Assembly: GCA_015999875.1 (NCBI GenBank)
Contig: JAECRG010000001.1
Coordinates: 359,330 to 423,329, forward strand
Direction of reading: 5' to 3'
DNA: 64,000 bases
Origin: Candidatus Saccharimonadota bacterium
Lineage (GTDB): Bacteria; Patescibacteriota; Saccharimonadia; Saccharimonadales; Saccharimonadaceae
The position numbers were made by a program, and so were the translations under genes. The notes below the pieces were generated by a model. That model worked only from the letters and a program-made list of their open reading frames with translations. It searched no databases and was not told where the DNA came from. Below are positions 18,733-27,821 of this stretch, piece by piece (position 1 is the stretch's first letter; the number at the start of each line of letters is the position of its first letter).

Positions 18733-18934
18733 ACGGCTGCAATCCTCTGGCTGTCGAGTCGTCTAGCTTTTGCTCGCGTAGCCGTTTGAGCATGTTTGCA
18801 AGCAACAGCGCATCTTGCACTTCTGCGTGCGCTGGCGAGGACTCTAGAGTGTGCGAATCTAGAGGCTGCTCGGAGGTGTAGGCAGTCTCTTCGTATCCAA
18901 TCTGAACTGTATCGATATTTGACGCTTGGTCCAT
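18725..18934 (-). CDS. Small hypothetical protein
   Basis: 69 residues, acidic, with one predicted helix (QDALLLANMLKRLREQKL, about 40-57). A GGAG sits 7 nt before the ATG and the frame overlaps the next gene by 8 nt, which supports a real gene. No family recognised. It follows tatD by 42 nt in the same direction and may be in its operon. Confidence 0.6.
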   Translation of the reverse strand: MDQASNIDTVQIGYEETAYTSEQPLDSHTLESSPAHAEVQDALLLANMLKRLREQKLDDSTARGLQPYA

Positions 18935-18976
18935 ATCTTTACTCCACTCGTGATTTTAAGTAGTGACTTATCCGCG

Positions 18977-19741
18977 TCATGCAAGATCAAATAGAGTCTT
19001 GGCATTTGCGGTGGTCTGGCGAGCGAGCTCATCGTAAGCTATACCACGCATACGTGCGTAGTGCAAAGCAACCTCCTTCACCAAACCTGGCTCATTCACT
19101 TTACCACGAAAAGGCACAGGTGTCAAGAAGGGTGCGTCAGTCTCTAACAGTAGTCGATCTAGCGGTATTGCCATAAACATGGCTTTTTGTCCCTCGTCTT
19201 TCGTAAAAGTGCTGATTCCATTAACACCCACATATAAACCACGAGAAAGACCTTTCTCAAGTTCAGCTATAGTATCAGTGAAACTGTGCAACACACCTCG
19301 GATGCCAGGAAAATTATCTATTACCGGCCAGAAGTCTCCAAACGCCTCACGTACGTGAAACGAAACCGGCAAGCTGTTGTCGCTAGCCAGCTGAAGCTGC
19401 ACTTCAAGTGCACGAATTTGCAGCTCACGAGAACTATGTGTATAGAAATAATCTAATCCAATTTCGCCTATACCGACAGTTCTCGGGTGCTGAACAAGTT
19501 CGGCGATAGTATCGTAGCCATCTTTCGCATCATGCGGATGCACACCCACAATTGCAAACACATCAACGTGTTTCGCAGCAAACTCCACTGCCTCAAACGA
19601 ACTCGTCTCATTTGTACCAATACACAACATCTGCTGCACTCCATTTGTTCGTGCGCGCTGCAACACTTCGTCAACAGGAAGTAAATATTCTGCTTCGTGG
19701 ATATGACAGTGTGTATCAACGAGGGTTGGTATGTTTGGCAC
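18977..19741 (-). CDS. tatD: TatD family metal-dependent DNase
   Basis: 254 residues from the GTG at 19741, the usual TatD length. Metal-binding residues visible: DTHCHIHEAEY (two His), GEIGLDYFY with the bridging Glu, FHVREAF, LHSFTD, and TDAPFLTPVP with the last Asp. The frame runs up to 19783, but GTG at 19741 has AGAGGA 5-6 nt ahead and starts directly before the first metal motif. It overlaps the 3' end of metG by 26 nt. Confidence 0.93.
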   Translation of the reverse strand: MPNIPTLVDTHCHIHEAEYLLPVDEVLQRARTNGVQQMLCIGTNETSSFEAVEFAAKHVDVFAIVGVHPHDAKDGYDTIAELVQHPRTVGIGEIGLDYFYTHSSRELQIRALEVQLQLASDNSLPVSFHVREAFGDFWPVIDNFPGIRGVLHSFTDTIAELEKGLSRGLYVGVNGISTFTKDEGQKAMFMAIPLDRLLLETDAPFLTPVPFRGKVNEPGLVKEVALHYARMRGIAYDELARQTTANAKTLFDLA

Positions 19742-21206
19742 GAGGATCCTCTGTATGCAGGTAGATCTTAGGGAAGAGTGCACCCTGATCGTGTATCACC
19801 CCACCTTCGAAGGTGGCCTGTATTTTTGATGCAGTTTCCGGCAAAAATGGAACAAGCAGCTGTGCGACTTGCAGTAATGAGCCTGCGCAGGTCTCTAGGA
19901 TTTCTGCCAAATGCTCGGCTGCGTCTGGATCCTCGTCTTTTTTCTTAGCGACCTCCCATGGCTTGACACTATCCAGATACTGGTTGACTGCACGAATCTG
20001 TGTCCATACTTGGTCGAGCGCCTCGTTGAATTTCAATACCTCCATTGCTTCACGATATCGCTGTATGTCATGTTCACCTTTTTTGATTTCCCCGACGACA
20101 CCGGCCTGATATCTCGTGACCATACTTGCGACGCGCTGAACTAAATTACCAAGGTCGTTGCCAAGTTCATTATTGTACGCTTTTTCGAGTTTCTCCCACG
20201 TAAAGTCACCATCGTCTTGTGTAGGAATATGACGCGCCATATAGTAGCGAAACGCGTCGAGACCGTAGCCATCTATCACTTCATTTGGATCAATGACGTT
20301 ACCGACAGTTTTGCTCATCTTTTTGCCATCGCTATCTATAAACCCGTGAACAAGAAGCTTCTTAGGTAACGGTAAATCAAGCGCCATCAGCATCGCTGGC
20401 CAGATGATGGCATGAAAACGCAAAATATCTTTGCCGATCACCTGCACGTCTGCTGGCCAAAAATCTTTCCAGGTCGAATTATCCGGATAGCCTATTACGG
20501 TTAGATAGTTACTAAGTGCGTCGACCCATACATACATGACTTGATTTGGGTCACCCGGTACACCTATTCCCCAGCTGAGGTTTTTGCGCGGGCGCGAGAC
20601 ACTAAGGTCTTCAAGTCCCTCGCCGATAAGATTAAGGATTTCGTTTTTGCGGTGCTCCGGCACAATCTTAAGTCTATCGGTCTCGATTGCCTCTCGGATC
20701 TTATCACCAAATTCACTGAGCTTAAAATAGTAGTTATCCTCACTTAGGCGCTCGTATGGCACTCCGTGGTCTGGAGAAATGCCATTGTTGGCCGCGGCGA
20801 CTTTGTCACTCACGAATGATTCTTCACCAACACTATACCAACCCTCGTAGCTACCTTTGTAGATATATGGCTGCATTTTTTGCCAGATATATTGAGCTGC
20901 GCCGACATGATGCTCATCACTTGTACGAATAAAGTCTGTATACTCAGCACCAACTTTACTCATCAAATCCTTAAATGCTACATGCGTCTCATCAACATAT
21001 GCTTTTGGCTCCTTGCCAGCTTCCTTCGCTTTGGCTGCAATCTTGTTGCCATGCTCATCTGTGCCCACTTGCATACGCACATCGTGACCAAGCTGGACCT
21101 GATAACGGCGCCAAATATCAGCAATCAAATAATCAAGCGCATTACCAATATGTGGCTTGGCATTCGCATACGGGATTGCAGTCGTGATGTATAGTTTTTT
21201 GCTCAT
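19716..21206 (-). CDS. metG: Methionyl-tRNA synthetase
   Basis: 496 residues, class I: HIGH-like motif KPHIGNAL (16-23) and KMSKS-like DGKKMSKTVGN near 292. It is a short form without the C-terminal tRNA-binding (OB-fold) domain. The zinc knuckle region (SEESFV...) has no Cys pairs, the Cys-free type. ATG is 8 nt from an extended -10 box. First gene of a probable metG-tatD-18934-18732 run. Confidence 0.95.
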   Translation of the reverse strand: MSKKLYITTAIPYANAKPHIGNALDYLIADIWRRYQVQLGHDVRMQVGTDEHGNKIAAKAKEAGKEPKAYVDETHVAFKDLMSKVGAEYTDFIRTSDEHHVGAAQYIWQKMQPYIYKGSYEGWYSVGEESFVSDKVAAANNGISPDHGVPYERLSEDNYYFKLSEFGDKIREAIETDRLKIVPEHRKNEILNLIGEGLEDLSVSRPRKNLSWGIGVPGDPNQVMYVWVDALSNYLTVIGYPDNSTWKDFWPADVQVIGKDILRFHAIIWPAMLMALDLPLPKKLLVHGFIDSDGKKMSKTVGNVIDPNEVIDGYGLDAFRYYMARHIPTQDDGDFTWEKLEKAYNNELGNDLGNLVQRVASMVTRYQAGVVGEIKKGEHDIQRYREAMEVLKFNEALDQVWTQIRAVNQYLDSVKPWEVAKKKDEDPDAAEHLAEILETCAGSLLQVAQLLVPFLPETASKIQATFEGGVIHDQGALFPKIYLHTEDPRAKHTNPR

Positions 21207-21214
21207 TGCAACTT

Positions 21215-21223
21215 ATTATAACA
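21215..21223 (-). promoter_or_regulatory. metG extended -10 promoter, leaderless
   Basis: TGTTATAAT on the minus strand; hexamer 21220-21215; 8 nt to the ATG at 21206. Confidence 0.65.
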
Positions 21224-21233
21224 GATACAGAAC

Positions 21234-21914
21234 CTACTTGATATAGCATACGACAGCATGTCGCCCAACCGGTTTTTCGCCTCGCAAAGCCGCACTATGT
21301 GAGAAAAAGTCTGGATCAGTAACCGTATCGCGCGCATCAATGATGATATTACGTGTCGCTACACCTGCAGATACCAATTGCTCAACTGCTACCTCATGGA
21401 GCGACTTATTTCCAAAAGCAAAAAGCGGATACTGCGTCTTACCCGCAGCCGGGCTCAAGTACACCTGTAGTTCGGATGGATCGAACCCGCTTACCTGCTG
21501 CATGTAGCGCACCGACTCATAGCCGCCTTGTTGTTCGAGATTATGGCGACCGAGGTGTGATAGCATCAGTGTTCGCGAGGGCGGATGATACAGCACTGCT
21601 CCGATACAGTCAGCAATTGGAAGAAAAAGCGCGACACCGTCAGCCCTTGTGAGGAGCGCGTCGGCAATCGTGGGCTGCGCATGAGTAAATCCCCGCCCCG
21701 CCATTTCACGCGTAACAAGCTCGTAGCGACAAAAATCGGCAGTATCATACGAGAGCCTAAGTAATACCGTGTCTTGTTCGTCTATACCATGACGATGCAA
21801 AAAAGTCTGCGTATTTTGATCATCTATCTGTGATTCGGGCGTCAAGCTCGAGCGGAGCGAACCATCATCTGTTGTCGATACATGAATCGCTAGACTAGGA
21901 TCGAGTTGTCCCAT
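21234..21914 (-). CDS. YfiH/DUF152 (laccase-domain) family protein
   Basis: About 226 residues from ATG 21914 (the frame is open to 22037, but the earlier part overlaps rsmA and has no family likeness). The core ADALLTRADGVALFL...IADCIGAVLYHP...LSHLGRH matches the conserved Asp-Cys and His positions of DUF152 proteins, which have been reported as purine nucleoside phosphorylases or polyphenol oxidases. The family's usual HAGWRG is LGRHN here, so it is divergent and the activity is uncertain. It overlaps the rsmA end by 20 nt. Confidence 0.78.
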   Translation of the reverse strand: MGQLDPSLAIHVSTTDDGSLRSSLTPESQIDDQNTQTFLHRHGIDEQDTVLLRLSYDTADFCRYELVTREMAGRGFTHAQPTIADALLTRADGVALFLPIADCIGAVLYHPPSRTLMLSHLGRHNLEQQGGYESVRYMQQVSGFDPSELQVYLSPAAGKTQYPLFAFGNKSLHEVAVEQLVSAGVATRNIIIDARDTVTDPDFFSHSAALRGEKPVGRHAVVCYIK

Positions 21915-22683
21915 AGTACACCTGTGCAAATTTGATCCATTGCTGCACTGATAGCTCTTCGGCCCGATCATCCCCGGAGATCTGAGCTTCCTTAAGCATA
22001 CTCGCAATTTCTTCTTTTGGTGTCGCAAGACCACCACTCAGACTAGAGCGTAGTTTTTTGCGTTTTGCGCTAAACCCAGCTTTAACAACACGAAAAAGTT
22101 GTTTTTCGTCGATACCATCGGGAAGTTCCAGGGGTTTAATGCGGAGTGTCACAACCTGGGAGTCTACCTTCGGCGGTGGCGTGAAGAGTTCTGCTGGCAC
22201 TACATCACCTAACGACACGTCTGCGTAAAGTTGCGCACTTACAGCCAATATACTCATGTCGCCCGGACCTGCTGCGACACGTTCGGCCACTTCTTTTTGA
22301 ATCAGAAGGGACACCACACTTGGCTTATTGCTGTCGGTCATAAACTTCTTGATAATTTTACTTGTAATATAATATGGAACATTTGCAACAACTTTATAGC
22401 CTTCGGGCAGATGACTCGTGTCGTATTCTAAAATATCTTGATGTATCACTTCGAGATTTTTACCAGGGAACTGGCCCGGTAATTTGCGAGCAAGGTCTTC
22501 ATCGAACTCTACCGATATAACCTTTTGAGCACGAGCTAACAAGATTGATGTCAATGTACCTAGCCCGGGACCTACCTCAAGCACCGTATCACCAGCCTGC
22601 ACATCAGCACAATCCGCTATGTGATCAAGTACGAATCTATCGTGCAGCCAATGCTGTCCAAGATGTTTCTTTGGGCCAGCCAT
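21895..22683 (-). CDS. rsmA: 16S rRNA dimethyladenosine transferase RsmA/KsgA
   Basis: Dimethylates A1518/A1519 of 16S rRNA. 262 residues from ATG 22683. SAM motif VLEVGPGLGTLTS (about 36-48), catalytic NVPYYITSKII near 104-114. The start KKHLGQHWLHDR matches the family N-terminus. The ATG is 1 nt past the stop of the upstream G5/3D gene, so translation is coupled; an ATG at 22695 inside the upstream gene is a less likely start. Confidence 0.95.
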   Translation of the reverse strand: MAGPKKHLGQHWLHDRFVLDHIADCADVQAGDTVLEVGPGLGTLTSILLARAQKVISVEFDEDLARKLPGQFPGKNLEVIHQDILEYDTSHLPEGYKVVANVPYYITSKIIKKFMTDSNKPSVVSLLIQKEVAERVAAGPGDMSILAVSAQLYADVSLGDVVPAELFTPPPKVDSQVVTLRIKPLELPDGIDEKQLFRVVKAGFSAKRKKLRSSLSGGLATPKEEIASMLKEAQISGDDRAEELSVQQWIKFAQVYYGTTRS

Positions 22684-22684
22684 C

Positions 22685-23902
22685 TTATCGCCCATCTCCG
22701 TTTGTCCAGTCGGTAGCCAGATCAAATCCGTGAGGATGCTTTACAGCAAAACCACCAGTATCATAGACTCTACCGAGTCCCATACTTGTTTCGACGATCG
22801 AACAGCGTGGATAATTTCCTAGATTAGCAGCAATAAGGATATAGCCATCTTTGTCGATTTTCGCACCATCTGCACGAATAGTATAATCGCCACCACCACA
22901 CGCACTCATCACGACGTTCATAGGTAGATCGTAATACGTCTCGCGATGCGCGACCCCTCGGCTATCCGTAAATTGCTGTGCACCTTTTGATTTCGTAAGA
23001 CTGTTGGTTGTTTTGTTGCCTACGAGCTCCACCTGTTCTTGCGGCTGCGTCACTAGAACATCCTGTAACACCTTTCGACTCACCTCTTGTCCGTTTTGTC
23101 GAGTTACTTCGTAGACGACTTGCTTCTTGCCCGGTACGCCTGGCGTTTGCACTTCTCGAAATCCAACTGGGCGATCAGCATCGAGCACCGTGCGCACGGG
23201 AAATGCAATCGATTCCTCAATAGTGACAGCTTGAACTCCATCGCGCCAAATTTCGATTGTCATGTTATCACGTATAGCGGTAGTTGAAGCGACCGAAACT
23301 GTATCTTGAGACTCAAGAGTGATGTTTTTCTCTGAGAGTAATTCTGCAACCGTCCTTGCCTGTGTATACACTTGGGTAGGAGCACCGTAGAGTACGAGAG
23401 TAACGGGCATTGCGCGCGTAATAGTCAGTCGCGCACCCGCTCCATCCGCAAGAATATTGGTCGAGTGCTCAAGTGTGAGCATGTCCTCGTCCCGCACTTT
23501 CATATTCGCATCTTTGACAATATCTCGCGCAGAGCCATAGGGAGTCAATACTTGTTCGCGCTTGAGACCGTCAACGATCACTACAGGATAAGCTCTATAA
23601 ATATTTATCGTGTATTCGCTTGCCACAAATTGAGTCGCAAGCGCTGGCTCTACTCGATCATGCGTTTCAAGCTTTACATCCGCTTGTTCAAGTGTCTGCT
23701 TGACGTCGGACGCCTTCGTAAGCACCACACGTTTCTCACCCTGATCATAAATTGTAATTATATGTTGGCCATGAGATGATGTCTGTTCGTCGGTCTCGGC
23801 AAGTGCCACACCAGCAAACGTCAAGGTACTCACAAAAATAGTCAGAAAAAAGCCAATTCGTGACATAGTTTTTGTTTGCATCTGAACAGAAAGAATATTC
23901 AT
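22685..23902 (-). CDS. Secreted DUF348-G5-3D domain wall protein
   Basis: About 405 residues. Signal peptide MSRIGFFLTIFVSTLTFAGVALA (starts at the internal Met, codon at 23866; cleavage after ALA). Then three DUF348 ubiquitin-like repeats, a G5 domain (TRQNGQEVSRKVLQDVLV), and a C-terminal 3D domain with the Asp motifs VYDTGG and HGFDLATDW. The 3D fold is the catalytic barrel of MltA/YabE-like murein-acting enzymes. The next upstream gene is a paralogue with the same front part but an Rpf-like end. Start uncertain: GTG 23920, ATG 23902 or ATG 23866. Confidence 0.88.
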   Translation of the reverse strand: MNILSVQMQTKTMSRIGFFLTIFVSTLTFAGVALAETDEQTSSHGQHIITIYDQGEKRVVLTKASDVKQTLEQADVKLETHDRVEPALATQFVASEYTINIYRAYPVVIVDGLKREQVLTPYGSARDIVKDANMKVRDEDMLTLEHSTNILADGAGARLTITRAMPVTLVLYGAPTQVYTQARTVAELLSEKNITLESQDTVSVASTTAIRDNMTIEIWRDGVQAVTIEESIAFPVRTVLDADRPVGFREVQTPGVPGKKQVVYEVTRQNGQEVSRKVLQDVLVTQPQEQVELVGNKTTNSLTKSKGAQQFTDSRGVAHRETYYDLPMNVVMSACGGGDYTIRADGAKIDKDGYILIAANLGNYPRCSIVETSMGLGRVYDTGGFAVKHPHGFDLATDWTNGDGR

Positions 23903-24005
23903 GAAAATAAGATTGTCCACCTACGTGTCTGCTCGCAGTCACTTACTCGCATCATAACAAGTTTTGACCGCTGTTACAAGTTGCGGCAGTAGCATCCCAA
24001 AAAAA

Positions 24006-25160
24006 TTATCGGTACGTATCAGGTAATGTCGAGCCGCAATGTGGCCACGGCTGCCAGCCACGGCGTACATATGTGTCGCGCGCAGCTTGGTCTTGTACGG
24101 CTGGTGGCGCGTCGGCAGGATCCTGGTAGCCACCATAGTTTGCCCAGGTACTATAGCTATATTGATACGCTCCACGATACATCGGATTTTTCTTGTTGGA
24201 ATAGTTTCCACCTGCTTCACAGGCACGTAATTTTGCAAGTGCCGCAGCAAAGTCACCACTAAAACTTGGCTTTGCTCCAACGACGACAACTTCCTTCTTT
24301 GGCTCCCTGGTAGTTACTGACTGGATTTCTTTTCGAGCAACTTCTTGGCCGTTTTTCATCGTAACTTCAAATGTTACAGTTTTTTCACCTTTTACGCCTG
24401 GCGTTTGCACGTTACGATACCCCACCGGCTGATCTGCATCCTGGATAGACTCTGTTTCATATTCCAAAGGCTGCTGCTCCGTCACTGTCTGTATGCCATT
24501 TCGCCAGATTTCGACCGTCATGCCTGCTTGGATAGACGAGGTCATGTCGACAGAGATGGTATCATCTACACCAAGTGAGATTTTCTTTTCATCAAGCAGT
24601 TGCTTCACAGTAGAGTGCTGTGTATATACCGTTGTGCGCTCGCCGTACAGCACAAGAGTAATTGGCGCAGCTCTATCGATAGTAAGCTTACTGCCTGCGC
24701 CGTCGACAAGCATGTTTTCAGATTGCGAAAGAGAGAGGATGTCTTCATCCTGAATTTCTATGCCTGCATTTTTAGCAATATCTCGCGGTGAGCTATATGG
24801 AGTCAGTACATGCTCGCGCGTACTGCCATCGATAATTACAACTGGTTTTGCGCGATAGATATTGACCGTATACTGCTGCGCTACATACCTGGTATCAAGT
24901 GCAGGTTCGACCTTATCATACTCTGACAACACCACTTGTGCTTGTTTAAGCGTGTCTGCAACAGTGTGCGCACGCGTGAGGACCACTCGCTTCTCGCCCT
25001 GATCATAAATTGTAATGACATGCTGGCCCTGCTCTAACGGCTGATTTGAAGCTGCCGCAACCGTTCGAGTCAAACCCACTACACCAGCAAATAAAACTAC
25101 AAATAAGCACAATGCTCGTAGTGAAATCATACGATGAGAATACACGGCTCGAATTTTCAT
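24006..25160 (-). CDS. Resuscitation-promoting-factor-like muralytic protein (DUF348-G5-Rpf)
   Basis: 384 residues: signal peptide (about 11-36, ending VAAA), three DUF348 repeats, a G5 domain (MKNGQEVARKEIQSVTTREP) and a C-terminal Rpf/transglycosylase-like domain: LAKLRACEAGGNYSNKKN, with the catalytic Glu in CEAGGNY, GAYQYSYSTWANYGG and WQPWPHC; the two Cys could form the Rpf disulfide. Rpf proteins cut glycan strands and wake dormant Actinobacteria. Here they may act on own wall or on the host surface (inference). The DUF348-G5 part is clearly paralogous to the downstream 3D gene, e.g. HVITIYDQGEKRVVLTRA versus HIITIYDQGEKRVVLTKA. Confidence 0.92.
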   Translation of the reverse strand: MKIRAVYSHRMISLRALCLFVVLFAGVVGLTRTVAAASNQPLEQGQHVITIYDQGEKRVVLTRAHTVADTLKQAQVVLSEYDKVEPALDTRYVAQQYTVNIYRAKPVVIIDGSTREHVLTPYSSPRDIAKNAGIEIQDEDILSLSQSENMLVDGAGSKLTIDRAAPITLVLYGERTTVYTQHSTVKQLLDEKKISLGVDDTISVDMTSSIQAGMTVEIWRNGIQTVTEQQPLEYETESIQDADQPVGYRNVQTPGVKGEKTVTFEVTMKNGQEVARKEIQSVTTREPKKEVVVVGAKPSFSGDFAAALAKLRACEAGGNYSNKKNPMYRGAYQYSYSTWANYGGYQDPADAPPAVQDQAARDTYVRRGWQPWPHCGSTLPDTYR

Positions 25161-25187
25161 AAATTTCTTATAGTGGTCACCTTGTCG

Positions 25188-25691
25188 CTACGACAAAGTT
25201 ACTCCTCCCATTTTACCAATACCTTCATGTCGAGACAAGAGCTCTAATGCGCTCCGCACTACCGACTGAGCTCCTGATGGAATATGGTGTACATCGTACC
25301 ACTGCGTAGCATAGATTTCAAACTTATCAGGTAGTATCTGCGCAACCTGCGACCGACTCAACTGTGCGACAAAAAGTGGTGCCTGATAACCCCGCACCCT
25401 CACCTCCCCGAGTTGCATAAGCGCATGCGCCGGAAGATTGATCTTTAGCTCTTCATGTAGTTCGCGTATCGCCGCGTCTACCAAATCTTCATGACGTCCG
25501 ACTCCTCCGCCCGGCAACGTCCAATGTCTATCTCCAAGCGCATTAATCACAAGTAGCACCCGACCGTCCGGGTGTAGCAATACAACACGTACCCGTTTAT
25601 TGCGAAGCAGTGGATTCACAATACAACGCAGCACAAAGAGCGCCAAAGGACTAAATAATACAAGTATCCGGTAGTACCAGCGCCATCTCAT
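25188..25691 (-). CDS. NUDIX hydrolase with N-terminal hydrophobic segment
   Basis: 167 residues. Nudix box GGGVGRHEDLVDAAIREL followed by HEEL, near residues 61-82. The first 25 residues are hydrophobic (YYRILVLFSPLALFVLRCIV) and may anchor the protein to the membrane. Substrate unknown. ATG overlaps the pcrA stop by 4 nt. Confidence 0.88.
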   Translation of the reverse strand: MRWRWYYRILVLFSPLALFVLRCIVNPLLRNKRVRVVLLHPDGRVLLVINALGDRHWTLPGGGVGRHEDLVDAAIRELHEELKINLPAHALMQLGEVRVRGYQAPLFVAQLSRSQVAQILPDKFEIYATQWYDVHHIPSGAQSVVRSALELLSRHEGIGKMGGVTLS

Positions 25692-27796
25692 AATCGTTCG
25701 AGGCGTGCATACTCCACATTAAGCTTTTTCCGTGTACCGTTATCAAATTCAATCGTAACAGCCATACCATCAACGTCGGAAACAGTCCCCGCGCCGAACT
25801 GAGCAGATTTAACCCTATCACCGTCACTAAGCATTTCATCAGAATAGAAGTCCTCGTAATGCGACGTAGAGCTGCTTGCCGGCTGTGTCGAAATGCTCGC
25901 GACACCCTCAATCTCTTTGAGAAATCGTGAAGGTTCGTTGTAACTTGTCTGCTGAAACAGTCGCCGGCTTGCTGCGTAACTAAGCCACAGTTCTTCACGA
26001 GCACGCGTCATACCAACATAGCACAAGCGACGTTCTTCTTCGATGTCGTCTGGAGTGCCGTCAAACACACGTGAGTGAGGCAATACCCCCTCTTCCATGC
26101 CAACCATATGCACCACCGGAAATTCTAGTCCCTTAGCGGCGTGAAGTGTCATCAGCGTAACCTGACCCTTGTCAGCCGACTTGTCGGTACTTGACATCAA
26201 TGCAACTTCTTCCAGAAATGTCTGCGTATCTACATACGTAGCCGCCTCTGCTACAAGTGAACCAATGTTTTCGATGCGCTCATCGGCTTTTGGCGTGCCG
26301 TCATCTATGTGTGAGCGGTACTTCGACACATCATAGATATATTCAATAATTTCACTCGGAGGAAGCTGCTCTAGCTTCACCTGCACAATCCTGAACATAT
26401 CACCCAGGCTCATAAGCGCCTGCTTAGCGCGTCCAGTGATAGTACTCGTCTGCTCAGCATTTGTCATAGCGGCGACAATATCCATTCCGCTCGTACGTTG
26501 CCATGTAAGAAACTTCTCCACGCTTACTGCGCCAATACCTCGCGCAGGCGTGTTCACTATCCTCAGGAAACTTGCCGTATCATTTGGCTGATATGCAAGA
26601 CGCAGGTATGCAAGTATGTCTTTTACTTCAGCACGATCAAGAAAGCGCATACCACCGATAATCTGAACAGGAATAAATCGCTGACGAAACGCCCGCTCAA
26701 GTGCAAAGCTTTGCGCGTTAGTACGATACAACACAGCAAAATCATCGTAGCCACGACCGCCCATATTAACTTGTACGCTCACATGATCCGCCACCGCCGC
26801 AGCCTCCTCGTCCTCACTATAATACCCCTGCAGCTGGAGCGGTGCACCCTGCCCACTCTCTGTCCAGAGTAATTTATCTGTGCGCTGTTTGTTGTGTGCA
26901 ATCACCTGCTGCGCTGCGTCGAGAATAGCTTGTGTACTGCGGTAGTTTTGCTCGAGCTTAATCACCACTGCGCCAGGAAAATCCTTCTCAAAATTCAATA
27001 TATTCGTGAAGTCCGCACCACGCCAGCTATATATAGACTGCCAATCGTCACCCACTACGCAAATATTGCGATCGCTATTGATCAGCAGTTTTACGATCGC
27101 ATACTGCGCAGCATTAGTATCTTGATACTCATCGATAAGAATATGCCGAAATCGCTCCTGCCATTTGCTACGAACTTCCGGCTGATCACGCAGTAATCGC
27201 ACAACTTCGATCAAAAGGTCATCGAAATCAAGCGCTTGCGCCTGGCGACGCATTTTTTCATATTCAGCATACACCTCTGCGATCATCTGCTGATACGGAA
27301 ATCGTGCATTCGCAAGCATAGTTTCGGGATCATTCAGTTTGTTTTTTTCTGTGGAAATGATGGAACTTGCCGCACTCGCTTTGAGCTGCTTGTCGGTCAC
27401 ATCAAGGCTTTTCATTGCTTGCTTAATGACACTACGACGATCATCTTCATCGTATATTACAAAATTCGGCCGAATGCCGATAGCGTGGCCATCCATACGC
27501 AACAATCGCACACACACGCTATGGAATGTACCCATCCATGGCATAAAATCCCGCTTATCAGCATTTTCATTAAGCAATCCTGCCAGACGAAAGCGCATTT
27601 CACGCGCTGCCTTGTTGGTAAATGTAACTGCTAAGATTTGGTTTGGCCATATACCCTGCTCTGCAATAAGATATGCGATACGATGCGTCAATGCTTTTGT
27701 CTTGCCACTGCCCGCACCAGCCAAAATCAGTACTGGTCCATCAGTTGTGCGCACCGCATCTTGCTGTGGTACATTAAGCCCTTTGAGTATATCCAT
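25688..27796 (-). CDS. pcrA: ATP-dependent DNA helicase UvrD/PcrA
   Basis: SF1A 3'-5' helicase for repair and plasmid/rolling-circle replication. About 702 residues from ATG 27796 (the longer frame to 27880 starts inside the upstream gene). Motifs: AGAGSGKT (near 26), DEYQDTN (near 218), QNYRST, TLHAAKGLEFPVV and YVGMTRARE. The C-terminus carries a Tudor-like segment (SAQFGAGTVSDVDGMAVTIEF), as in PcrA that binds RNA polymerase. A weak SD (AGAGG) is 2-3 nt from the ATG. Part of a tpiA - 29042 gene - pcrA - NUDIX run. Confidence 0.95.
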   Translation of the reverse strand: MDILKGLNVPQQDAVRTTDGPVLILAGAGSGKTKALTHRIAYLIAEQGIWPNQILAVTFTNKAAREMRFRLAGLLNENADKRDFMPWMGTFHSVCVRLLRMDGHAIGIRPNFVIYDEDDRRSVIKQAMKSLDVTDKQLKASAASSIISTEKNKLNDPETMLANARFPYQQMIAEVYAEYEKMRRQAQALDFDDLLIEVVRLLRDQPEVRSKWQERFRHILIDEYQDTNAAQYAIVKLLINSDRNICVVGDDWQSIYSWRGADFTNILNFEKDFPGAVVIKLEQNYRSTQAILDAAQQVIAHNKQRTDKLLWTESGQGAPLQLQGYYSEDEEAAAVADHVSVQVNMGGRGYDDFAVLYRTNAQSFALERAFRQRFIPVQIIGGMRFLDRAEVKDILAYLRLAYQPNDTASFLRIVNTPARGIGAVSVEKFLTWQRTSGMDIVAAMTNAEQTSTITGRAKQALMSLGDMFRIVQVKLEQLPPSEIIEYIYDVSKYRSHIDDGTPKADERIENIGSLVAEAATYVDTQTFLEEVALMSSTDKSADKGQVTLMTLHAAKGLEFPVVHMVGMEEGVLPHSRVFDGTPDDIEEERRLCYVGMTRAREELWLSYAASRRLFQQTSYNEPSRFLKEIEGVASISTQPASSSTSHYEDFYSDEMLSDGDRVKSAQFGAGTVSDVDGMAVTIEFDNGTRKKLNVEYARLERL

Positions 27797-27821
27797 TACC
27801 TCTAGTGTACCATTTTGTGGG

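Noticed and set aside
23921-24005. Short minus-strand frame (23939-24289) across the end of the Rpf gene
   Set aside because: Out-of-frame shadow of the Rpf-like gene with no start signal.
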